A stretch of 64,000 nt of DNA from Gorsachius magnificus (Eukaryota > Chordata > Aves > Pelecaniformes > Ardeidae). Made by a program: the position numbers and the translations under genes. Where the stretch lies: the NCBI GenBank assembly GCA_034008185.1, contig CM067081.1, positions 29,138,806 to 29,202,805 of the forward strand. Direction: 5' to 3'. Every line of letters starts with the position of its first letter. Position 1 is the first letter of the stretch. Shown here piece by piece: positions 54,981 to 64,000 of the stretch. Below the pieces are notes generated by a model. That model saw nothing but the letters and a program-made list of their open reading frames with translations. It ran no database searches and was not told where the DNA came from.

Positions 54981-55750
54981 TCATCTCCAGCGTGGCAGGT
55001 GTAGGGCACCAGAGAGCATCCAGTGCAGCTACGGTCGCCCCTTACCTTGCAAGGAGGGAAAGCATCCAGTTGGCTGGCTTTACTTTTCCTAACAAGAACA
55101 CGCTCTGGGTCAGCTCCATAGGACACCAGGCTGTTTTGAATATTAAATATTTTAATTGCCACATATTTTTATCCTCTCTTTTTTCTGCCCTGAATCCATG
55201 AAAGCTTTTGTGACAGCTGCATGCTGTCTATTTATGTGAGAGCAGATTATGGCCCACTTGGGAATGTCAGCCTTGATGTGCAGAGCTCCCTCTCTATTGC
55301 TCTAGCAAGAGCAGAGGGACTCATCCTTCCACTATAAAACTGGAGGGTGCTGGAAAGAGTTTCACCTGTAAACTTTATAGCTATCAGCATATCTATGACC
55401 TTCAATCTTACTGTACAGTACTGATACGTTATAAACCTCCACCTCCATCCACAGGAGAGCTGCTACCCAGATAGCCACCTCTTTTCCCTCCTGGAGAACA
55501 GGGTTTCTGAGGAGGAATGGTAGACACTGCCCTGGTCCACCTCTGCATGGCACATCCACCCAAACCCAGCCCCACTTTCCTGCCAAGCTCTGGCAATAAC
55601 CAGGCTTTTCACTAGGAAAGCTGAAATTCTCACAAGGAGAAGTTCCAAATGGGAAAGTCTCAGGGAGCTGGGTCCCTAAATTCCCCATCCTCTGCCAAGT
55701 TCCCAGCTCCAGCTCCTCCTCCCTATAACACTTCACAACCCCCAGCTATT

Positions 55751-55774
55751 AAAAAAACAAAACAAAACAAAACA
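55751..55774 (+). repeat. AAAAC pentamer microsatellite
   Basis: A7 followed by about four CAAAA units. No SINE body attached. Confidence 0.9.
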
Positions 55775-55899
55775 ATGGCCTCTGGGTCTTTTTTACATTT
55801 CTAAATCTTGGGGGGTTTTCCCCATCAATAGGAAGACAGGGCAGAGACAGGGGAATTGGCTTCAGGGGGAGGGATTGCCATCCCACATGCCTCCCTGAC

Positions 55900-56540
55900 T
55901 CCTCCACGGTGCCGGCCCTGCGTGGGGCTGTTTAAATGGCTTCAGCCCCTCTAGCTGAAGCCTTCCTGGGGCTGTGGCGCTGGGACGTGGTGCAGGGTAT
56001 CACCCTCACGGGTGACTGTATCTGCAACCAGGAGGGTATAACGATAGAAAATGTATACAAGCCAGCAGTGAACTGTTTCTCCTTAGCATTCCCTCTCCCA
56101 TGCTTTTCCCGATCCACCCTATTTCCTCCTCTTGCCTTCACTCTCCTCCCCTACCAGCAGCAGATGATGTCCCAGACATCACGCACTGCCGTACCCTCAC
56201 AAAACCATGCGCCTGGGTTTCCCCCTCCCCTCTTCCCAGCTCCCCAGCTACGTGGCGCTTGCCTAAGGTTTACAATGGAGGAGTGTTAATAGGAAAACCC
56301 AACTGAACCAGGCCAACATTTAGCAGATATTCCCCTCTGTGCTGCTGGCAGGGCTGAACGTGGAGCTGTCAGAGTGTGGGGTGTCGATCGGGGCTCATCG
56401 GTGGCTGGGCAGCCTACACACAGCACGGTTTAGCTTCTTGCCTGGGCACATGGTGGCAGGGAGCAATCGCTGCCGCCCGGCCGCTGCTCGCAGGTGCTGT
56501 ACGTGCACCCCAGGACTTTTCTGCGAGCCTCCCTATTGTG
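55900..56540. promoter_or_regulatory. CpG-enriched patch
   Basis: CpGs recur at 55910-56012 (GTGCCGGCCC, TGGCGCTGGGACGTGG) and are densest at 56350-56530 (about a dozen, including GCCGCCCGGCCGCTGCTCGC). The contrast with the CpG-poor intron suggests a small CpG island or regulatory patch, but no promoter architecture or transcript start is evident. Confidence 0.25.
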
Positions 56541-59040
56541 CACTTTGCACCCTGTGGCCATGAAAGAACGACAAGTTTAAACAACAGAGTTTGGCAAAGT
56601 AAAACTTGAGCTTGCACACTTTTTTGTAGCCTTAGTGATTTTGCTCAGTGTTTTTCTTAAAATGCATTTGGTCACTGTAACTGTTAACCTGCAGATCACT
56701 GAGTTTCATAAGGAGCCTCTGGTTGTCACTGAATTCATTTTACTTAATTTCAGAGTCCAGAGGCCTTCCCCTCAGCCAAAGTTTGGACTCAGTTCACTGA
56801 GTGCATCCCCTGAGGGCTGAATCCCACCTGCAAACCCAGCTGGCCCAGTGTCCCTTCTGTGGTGGCCTCAGTGAGGATGGGCATTCAAAGCCACCACACC
56901 TGGGCAGGTGCTTAAAGAAATGGGGAAGAAAGTCCAGCTCGCATCCTCACACACCTTTCTCTGACTCATCCCTAAGAAGCCAGGATGGGTTGAGAGCCAT
57001 CTCTCTGTCACCTTCCCCCTCTCCTAAGCCTGGGCCAAACAAGATGCTTAACACAGGGCCCAAGAGGAAATGCTGGGGAACAACTGGGGGCCATTTCTTT
57101 TGAAGGACCGGGAGATAAGGAAAATGTTATGACAGGGGAGGAGGAGGGCAGGTTGTATCTTTGGCCTAGGCTCCAACTTTAAGAAGGCAACTGATTTTTT
57201 TTTCTAAACATTTTATTTTTTGCTGTTTCCTTCCCCTCTGTTTCATGTCCTGTATGGAAAAGTTAAAAACACTATTTATTACCAAGGATCACCTGATCAT
57301 TTTTATTTGGCAAAAACTGCCTTCCCAAGAAGTCAGTCCCAGGAGGGACTAATACCCAGTTGTTCCCAAGTGTTTAGAAGAGTCTCTGGTTTGATGAAGG
57401 AAATAATAGCAGTGCTGCAAGCCTGCTTCTGCCTAACGTGTTGCCCCTATCCCACTAGCAAAACTGGCTCATGCATATTCTCCTTCACTCCATAATTCCC
57501 TGACATGATTCAGTAACCCTAAGCAAGGGCAGCATGTTATAATCCATTACTAGCCCTTTTCCCATCAATGCCAAATTGTTAGAATTTATCACTCACCCCA
57601 GGCAGTTCAAGTTTATTCCATTTGATATGCAGACTGACATTCACAGTCCTGGGATATTGGATGTTTTTTGCCTGACTTTCCCTTTTTCAGAATATGTTTG
57701 GGCTATATATTCAGCTGACAAATACAGTAATAATGTTAAGACAAAAGTCATCTTAGGCAGTTTGGGCACAGGCCAGTTTATGCAGCAGAATCTGATGTGC
57801 CTAAGCTTTGATTGATGCTCACTACATAAATTCCCCTGGTAATTAACCTGGAGTAGTAACTCCCAGCCGTGCTTAGGAGACCACCCTCTTGCCCTCCCCA
57901 GCTACAGACTCATCACTTGAAGTCAGATGCCTTAGAGGCTGCTCCTGGCAGGCTGGGGAGGACTGAAAGTATAAACACATCTGAGAGTGAGAGGGAAGGT
58001 GGGGAGGAGGGAAATCACACAGCAGTGGGTTCCCAGTTGATATTTTTTATTTTTGGAAGGATGCACTGTCTTGTTCATTTTGCTGATGTGAATTAGGGAA
58101 GGGGATGGGGGATGCAGAAGGTGAGCTGAGGAGGTGGAGGATGGAGGGATTCCTAGCGACAGAGACAAAGGAACTCTGGAAATCTCTGGACTCGTGTTCA
58201 GTTTGCCTGCAGCAGTCTAGCAGGCTTGATTCTCCATTGTGCTAGGAATTTCATCCTACTCTGACAAACTAAAGTGAGCTTAGCTCACCAGCAAGAGGCT
58301 GCTTTTTCCTAAATAGGAAAATCCAAGAAGAAAGAAAAATCCCAAAGGTATTTAAAACCAGGAGAAACGACCCTCCTGCTACCTCCACAGGCCTCCCCTC
58401 CCTTCCTCCCTCTCTCCCTTTTGCTCTGCCTCCTCAAGGAGCAGCCACAAGGAGCAGACAGAATAAAGGCTGTCACGCTTATGGTCCTCAGGATAAGGAG
58501 TGTATCAAGGGCATAACTGGAGTGTGCTGCTCTCCTGTTACTTGGTTCCCAAAGCCTGTAGAAAGATAAGCATAAATTACAGCAGCTCTGAAGTACCTAT
58601 CTTCATATCAGGAGCTGGCAGACCTTGCAGTGCACCCTGGAAAACACAGGACCCAAGAATTCCCCACGGTAGCTTACACTATCTTTACCTTTCCATGTTT
58701 TTCCCTAGCACAGAACCAGACAATTAAGCCCAGTATACTTAGCTCATCAGTGTACAGCTGTGGTTTTATGATTGGGGGGAAAAAAAAAAGAGAATAAAGA
58801 AAAAAACATGCTTTAAAAAGCACTCCAACATACTTTAAGAGAATAAGCACAGGATTTTGTTCCTTTCTGCATGCCAGTCTCCCAGGCTGTAGCAACAGTG
58901 GTGTGCACCCATATGTTTAAACCAGCAAGCGGCAATGTCCATGTGGAAGAACAAGAACATCTTTAAAAATGTTTCATGCTGGCCCTCCTACAGACAGGTC
59001 TTTGGAACAGATGCAGAGGGACAGAAACTCCTCCTGAGCT
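56541..59040. other. Unique intronic sequence
   Basis: Nothing recognised as a gene, RNA or repeat family. Open frames are short. Confidence 0.45.
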
Positions 59041-59640
59041 TTAAGACCACAATTATGGATTTACTGGTTTAGATCAAAGATCCTTCTAGTTCCCTAACTG
59101 GCCATCTGAAGAAGAACAGAGCAAGCATGTACAGACGCTTCTCCAGATCATCCCTCCACGCTCACAGAGTTTGCAGCCCAAGGATTTTCCCAGACAGAGG
59201 CAATGTCCTTATACTCAACAGCTCTTGGGGAATTCTTCTGCCATGTATTACTCTTCTAAAAGAGGCAGTTCAGCAATTTCAGAAATTGCTATGGATTCTA
59301 CCTGTGTGAAGAAACACCTCCTTTTGTTTGTTTTGAACTCACTGTCTGGTAATATTCTTTGATGCCCTTCAATTTTTATAATGAATAGGAGAGTCTGCTG
59401 TTCACTTTTCCTTGTAACTCACTATTTTGTAAGTCTTTCACATAACCTTTTCAGTAACCTCTTTTCCAGGCTGAATAGTCTTAGCTACTTAGCCCTTATG
59501 TAGAAGCTATTCTGTAGCTTTTTGCAAATGTTACCATTTTTATTAAACTCTATTTTTTTTTCCTCCTTCTTTTACATCTTTTTAGGGAAGGAGGAGAAAG
59601 AGAACCAGTATTAAATGCAATATTCACAACCTGCGGAAAC
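59041..59640 (-). mobile_element. Ancient CR1/L3-like LINE 3' region, highly diverged
   Basis: Despite heavy decay the block order follows the reverse complement of an old amniote CR1 family common in reptiles: GTTTAGATCAAAGATCCTTCTAG and AACTGGCC, a middle with GGAATTCTTCTGCCATG, then GTGAAGAAACACCTCCTTTTG with TTGTTTTGAACTCACTGTCTG, CTCTTTTCCAGGCTGAATAG, TATGTAGAAGCTATTCTGTAG and finally GAACCAGTATTAAATGCAATATTCA. About 600 bp of continuous relic. It predates the avian CR1 copies elsewhere in the window. Confidence 0.75.
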
Positions 59641-60180
59641 AACAGTGTAAGTGAGGGTCTGGAATGCCCTGGAGTCTTCCTCCTACACAAAACCTGGACA
59701 GGGCCAACCCAGCCCCTGCATTGTAGCTATGCTCCCAGGACCTCAACAGTCAATGGTTCTTAATGAAAAAGAATATACTCAGCTCTTGCAGAGGTTTAAT
59801 CCACCTCCCACTTAGCTCCAAACAATTTCCTGGGGCCCCTTCTCCACAGGCCTTTGGTTCTTCCACTGGTGGTGGTCTCAGAAAAGCTCTGAATGGACCC
59901 CCAGACAAGCCTCGATGCTTCTCCAGGCCCCATGTGACAGTTCAGTTCCTGATGGGTAACCTCTGTGGTGCAGTTGACCTGTCTCTCCTCCAGACACCAA
60001 CCACCCAGCCCATGTCCCCTCCATACATGTCTACCATCCAGGCATATTTGCAGCGCTTAAGGGGAGAGCAGCATGAAACAGAAAGGAGACATGTCTTTTG
60101 ACTTCCAGGTCAATTTATCAGTGAGCACGGGAGGAAGCCAGAGCTCCTGATAAACATAGAATTAAAAGTAAGAAGGGAAG

Positions 60181-61255
60181 ATCATAGAATCATAGAATCG
60201 TTTAGGTTGGAAAAGACCTTTAAGATCATCAAGTCCAACTGCTAACTGAACACTGCCATCCCACCACTAAACCATGGCCCTAAGCACCTCGTCTATCCAT
60301 CTTTTAAATACCTCCAGGGTTGGGGACTCAACCCCTTCCCTGGGCAGCCCATTCCAATGCTTGACAACCCTTTCTGTGAAGAAATTTTTCCTAATATCCA
60401 GTCTAAACCTCCCCTGGCACAACTTGAGGCCATTTCCCCTCATCCTACTGCCCATTACCTGGGAGAAGAGGCCGACCCCCACCTCACTACAGCCTCCTTT
60501 CAGGCAGTTGTAGAGGGTGACAAGGTCTCCCCTCAGCCTCCTCTTCTCCAGACTTAACAACCCCAGTTCCCTCAGCTGCTCTTCATCAGACTTGTGCTCC
60601 AGACCCCTCACCGGCTGTGTTGCCCAGAGAAGGGCACGCTCCAGCACCTCAATGTCCTTCTTGTAGTGAGGAGCCCAAAACTGAACACAATGTGTGAGGT
60701 ACAGCCTCACCAGTGCTGAGTACAGGGGCACGATCACTTCCCTACTCCTGCTGGCCACACTATTCCTGATACAGGCCAGGATGCCATTGGCCTTCTTGTC
60801 CACCTGGGCACACTGCTGGCTCATATTCAGCCAGCTGTCAACCAGCACCCCCAGGACCTTTTCTGCCAGGCAGCTTTCCAACCCCTTATCCCCCAGCCTG
60901 TAGCGTTGCATGGGGCTGTTGTGAACAAAGTGCAGGACCCAGCACTTGGCCTTGTTGAACCTCATACAGTTGGCCTCGGCCATCGATCCAGCCTGTCCAG
61001 GTCCCTCTGCAGAGCCCTCCTCCCCTCGAGCAGATCCGACACTCCCACCCAATTCGATATCATCTGCAAATTTACTGAGGGTGCACTCGATCCCATCATC
61101 CAGATCATTGATAAAGATATTAAACAGAACTGGGCCCAAAACTGAGCCCTGGGGAACGCAGCCTGTAACTGGCCATCAACTGGATTTAACTCCGTTGACC
61201 ACAACCTCAGCCATCCAGACAGTTTTTTACCCCGCAAAGAGTAAACCTGCCTAAG
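60181..61255 (-). mobile_element. Longest CR1 LINE in the window, 5' truncated, minus strand
   Basis: Starts with ATCATAGAATCATAGAATCG (terminal octamers in reverse), the 3' untranslated region (AAGATCATCAAGTCCAACTG) and continues through ORF2 into the reverse-transcriptase core. Similarity reaches the CCATCCAGACAGTTTTTTACC block at about 61225 and fades by 61255. Same subfamily as the 10525 and 25552 copies; sense to the LHFPL gene. Confidence 0.95.
60267..61139 (-). pseudogene. CR1 ORF2 reverse-transcriptase fragment with FADD box (290-codon frame)
   Basis: The frame begins near [16 protein letters not shown] and includes FADDIELGG, the family form of the catalytic reverse-transcriptase box whose two Asp bind metal. 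It continues through the ORF2 tail ([48 protein letters not shown]) to RAMV-stop. About residues 33-50 are out of register: the expected [13 protein letters not shown] text lies in another frame at roughly 60970-61030, so two compensating frameshifts have occurred. Upstream polymerase motifs and the endonuclease are missing. Non-functional. Confidence 0.93.
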
Positions 61256-61469
61256 ATCATCCCCAAAGAGTGTTTCCTGTCTCTCTGCACCAGAACGTAA
61301 CACTGCAGCTGTCACGAGCTCACCATGTCTCATAAATGTCCCCCAAGGAGCGTGCCCAGCGCAGAAGCAGCCCAGACCCTCTGAGCAGAGGCAGACAAAC
61401 ACTGCAGAATGTCTATGAGCTGATCCACAGGACCTGTGTCCCCTCTTTCTGCAAACACTTAAAAAATAA

Positions 61470-61561
61470 TTATTCCATATTATTTATATTATATTTATTG
61501 TATTATTATATTATATTATGCTATGTTATGTTATATTATGTTATACTATATTGTATTATAC
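61470..61561 (+). repeat. TATTA/TATGT AT-rich microsatellite
   Basis: About 90 nt of imperfect TATTA, TTATA and TATGT units without a G/C-rich interruption. It lies about 215 bp beyond the 5' end of the large CR1. Confidence 0.92.
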
Positions 61562-62338
61562 CAGTATTGCACTTCAGGATGTTTCCAAACCAAGCAACAA
61601 CATGAGACCTTCCACGAAATCTTTCCTCTCTGCCCCCAAAAATCTACTCAACTGTACAGACATTCCCACTGCTGCCCAGACATTGTCCCTCTCTTGCCTT
61701 CAATCCATTTAGGTGGAATTGCTGAGGCAATCCGCCTTGTGAATGTGTGAATGTCTGCTGAAGCTGTTCCACTGCAGTATGGAGAATCAGGGATTAATAA
61801 AAATGGGAAGTGCAATAAAACCGTGTACACAGCATATGAAAAGGGAATATTGATTATGCAGCTGAGGTTAAAATACTTTAAAACTATGTTCTTTCTACAC
61901 TTGGAATTGCCCATCACCTAATTTTGAACAAAGCTGTTGCTGAATATCTTAGTTCAACTTTCTTTTTGCTGTTTGTGATCAGCTATTTATGCTTGCATTT
62001 GCCTTAGTGCTGGCTTTCAACAACAGGGACAAAAGCCAGTCAGAGCGTTAAGTATTAGTTATCGCTGGGGCTATATAAATACATTTGGGGGCCCTGGGTT
62101 TGTTAGAGTTTTTACATTTAATTGTGTTCACCTTGATGAGGAGACTTACACAACCACTCTGCTTCCACGCAGATGGGATTTCTTACTTGTGAGCAGGTAC
62201 TAAGCGCTTCTGAGGACTGCATTTACATCAGGACTAGAGGAAGCAAAATCATTTGATCAGAAAACTGACATTCTAATGAAAGCAAGTTCGGGTGTCATAA
62301 GCGATGTCGATTCCACCTTGATAAATCACCCACCTCCT
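61562..62338. other. Unique intronic sequence
   Basis: No recognised feature. Confidence 0.45.
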
Positions 62339-62650
62339 TTCTTGTTGATTTAGCACTGTAATAAAAGACAACGGGCTGCTTTTTTTTTTCTTATTTTTTT
62401 TTCTCCCACCGGGTTGTAATGATTTACAACCGCTTTTTTATTTCCTTTCACACAGTGCCCTGGAGCTGTCTCCAACCTTTTCCCCATAAGCACTAAGAAT
62501 TTGGATCCTTTGTTCCAGGGGAATAAATGTAATATTCATCGCCCGGTGGCGTGCTAACTGGCAGGAGGCCATCCGGGCGAGAGGCAGCCGTTGCCTTCCC
62601 TCCTCACTTTGAAGACAGGTTTCCCCGTCTGCGTCGCAGGCTGTGGGAAT
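62339..62650. promoter_or_regulatory. Candidate intronic regulatory block with palindrome, hairpin and CpG cluster
   Basis: Within 310 bp there are two T-rich tracts, a near-perfect palindrome at 62412-62431 around TAATGATTTA, POU/homeobox-like words (GTAATATTCAT at 62529-62539), a strong GC hairpin at 62539-62580 and about nine CpGs in 62540-62640. The density of ordered motifs is unlike the flanking intron. Function is inferred only. Confidence 0.3.
62539..62580. other. GC-rich hairpin (12-bp stem, one bulge)
   Basis: TCGCCCGG (62539-62546) is the exact reverse complement of CCGGGCGA (62573-62580). Internally TGGC (62547-62550) pairs with GCCA (62568-62571), leaving one bulged T at 62572 and a 17-nt loop. 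The stem is symmetric in both strands, so it could form in DNA or in the intronic RNA. It is too short for a typical miRNA precursor. Confidence 0.7.
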
Positions 62651-64000
62651 AAAATCGTCCCTGCCTCAAAGGGATTGCTCTCTCCTCATTCACAGAGAAA
62701 CCAGGAGGCACTGGGAAGTGCGCTGGGAACACTACTACCTTGCTGTCCTGTCATTAATTTGCTTGCAGGAGCGGGGAACCCATAGTGGATGGGCACAGGC
62801 ATCTAGAAGCTCTCTTCTTTTCAGCAGCTGAGGGAAAGGCAGCATGCTCCCCAGGGGCCTCTTTGGACATCTGAGCCTAAAAATGACCTCCTGCTGCCAT
62901 GGTAAGGGAACACGGATCAAACCCACTGATGTCATTGGAGCCTGACTTCTGGAGGAGCTCCAGCTGCAATTTAGGTGGCAAGTTCGAACCCAAATGCCTA
63001 AAGATAGTAGTGAAGCCCTTCTCCCTCCATTTCACATGCACCTGCCCATGCCTCCCTTTTAAGAAGTCTCCATGGAATCTCTTTAAGTACTAAACAAGGC
63101 CTCCATCATGTGGCATCATACCAGACAGGGCAGAATAAATGATCACCTTCATTCACATCAGTCCTTCGTCCCACCTCTCCATCATGTCATTGAAGTCATC
63201 AAACCTATCACCGTTAGAAGCCAAAGGGTTAACAATATCATGCATTTAAATGCATATTTGACACCCAGATGAAGAGGCTTGACTTTGCAGTAGGGGCAAG
63301 AATCAGAGCGGGTTAAGCAATTCCACATCTCTAAATATCAAATGGCTTTGATTTGGGGTTTGAGACGATGTCAGATTTTGGATTAAAGGTGCCTGAGTCC
63401 ATAAACTCTGAAGATGAAACATTCCACTGGCAAACAAAATAGATCCAATGGAAGAGAGCAAAGAGAGCACACGTCTACTTACATAGTGAAAAGACCTTGC
63501 CTTCCCCTATATTTAAAGCCCGATACACCATTCCAGTAGTAAATAATAACTGTAAAATCTCAAAAGCATACTGCTCAAGACAGGAAACCCCTGAACTTTT
63601 ATAGGAGGGAAAACCATATTCAGCTCTCAAATGACTGAATATGGAATTGTTCTGTAACACTGAATTTGCAATGTTGAAACAAGTTAATCTCACGAACAAA
63701 AGACAAGGCTACAGGAAAGCAACTCATCCCTGTGCTGTTACTAATGATAAATGTGTGTGCTCTCAGCCTTGGCAATACAATGCACTCTCCCCAGATGAGT
63801 AATATGCTCAAACAACCAGCCTCAGAGACAGAAAATGGGACAATTTATTTCGTCTTTATTTAACGGTCAGCGAACAACACATTATAATTAAAGCAGGGCC
63901 CATCTTCCATGGCATGCCCAAGGATTTTAATCACATGGGCCTTCCATGGATACACTGTAAAGCAAGAGGGAAATTTCTGAGAAAGTTCATTAGTAAAAAT
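62651..64000. other. Unique intronic sequence to the right edge
   Basis: No gene recognised. The frames present are all below 80 codons, and the expected N-terminal LHFPL exon is not here. Confidence 0.45.

Noticed and set aside
54848..55162. 104-codon minus frame
   Set aside because: Its C-terminal half is antisense to the CR1 fragment at 54791-54980; the rest has no features.

Overview
The window looks like nuclear DNA of a bird. It carries many CR1 non-LTR retrotransposon copies with the avian hallmarks: 5' truncation, 3' ends made of tandem ATTCTATG/ATTCTGTG octamers, and remnants of the ORF2 reverse-transcriptase C-terminus. It also holds two MIR-like tRNA-derived SINEs and two much older CR1/L3-like LINE relics, which fits an amniote background. 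There are no bacterial-type operons, no CRISPR array, no rRNA or tRNA gene and no recognisable LTR retrovirus.

Only one piece of host protein-coding sequence is clear: a 99-bp exon on the minus strand at 7073-7171. It encodes part of an LHFPL-family tetraspan membrane protein, with the signature [13 protein letters not shown]. It has a polypyrimidine tract plus AG acceptor and a GTGAGT donor, and it is phase 1 at both ends. The preceding coding exon (N-terminal half) and the following one (fourth membrane span) are not visible. I therefore read nearly the whole window as two introns of one minus-strand gene: more than 7 kb downstream of the exon (1-7072) and more than 56.8 kb upstream (7172-64000). 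The residues and the very long intron favour LHFPL6 (LHFP); LHFPL1 is the main alternative.

Layout: 1-230 CR1 fragment; 230-7072 unique intron; 7073-7171 LHFPL exon; 8171-8345 MIR; 10525-11183 CR1 (+); 15572-15645 CR1 tip (-); 21540-21890 ancient CR1 (-); 25552-26290 CR1 (-); 26.3-42.4 kb mostly unique intron with simple repeats and a G15 run; 42443-42635 long polypyrimidine tract; 43.0-43.45 kb CpG-richer patch; 46684-46972 CR1 (+); 47231-47520 GC-rich tandem duplication; 51122-51424 open frame of uncertain meaning; 52011-52745 cluster of two CR1 pieces and a MIR; 54791-54980 CR1 (+); 55.9-56.5 kb CpG-richer patch; 59041-59640 ancient LINE (-); 60181-61255 longest CR1 (-); 61470-61561 TATTA microsatellite; 62.34-62.65 kb compact block with a palindrome, a 12-bp-stem hairpin and clustered CpGs, the best candidate for an intronic regulatory or structured element.

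I found no convincing new multi-gene system. The remaining long open frames have lengths expected by chance in 64 kb of DNA of this composition.
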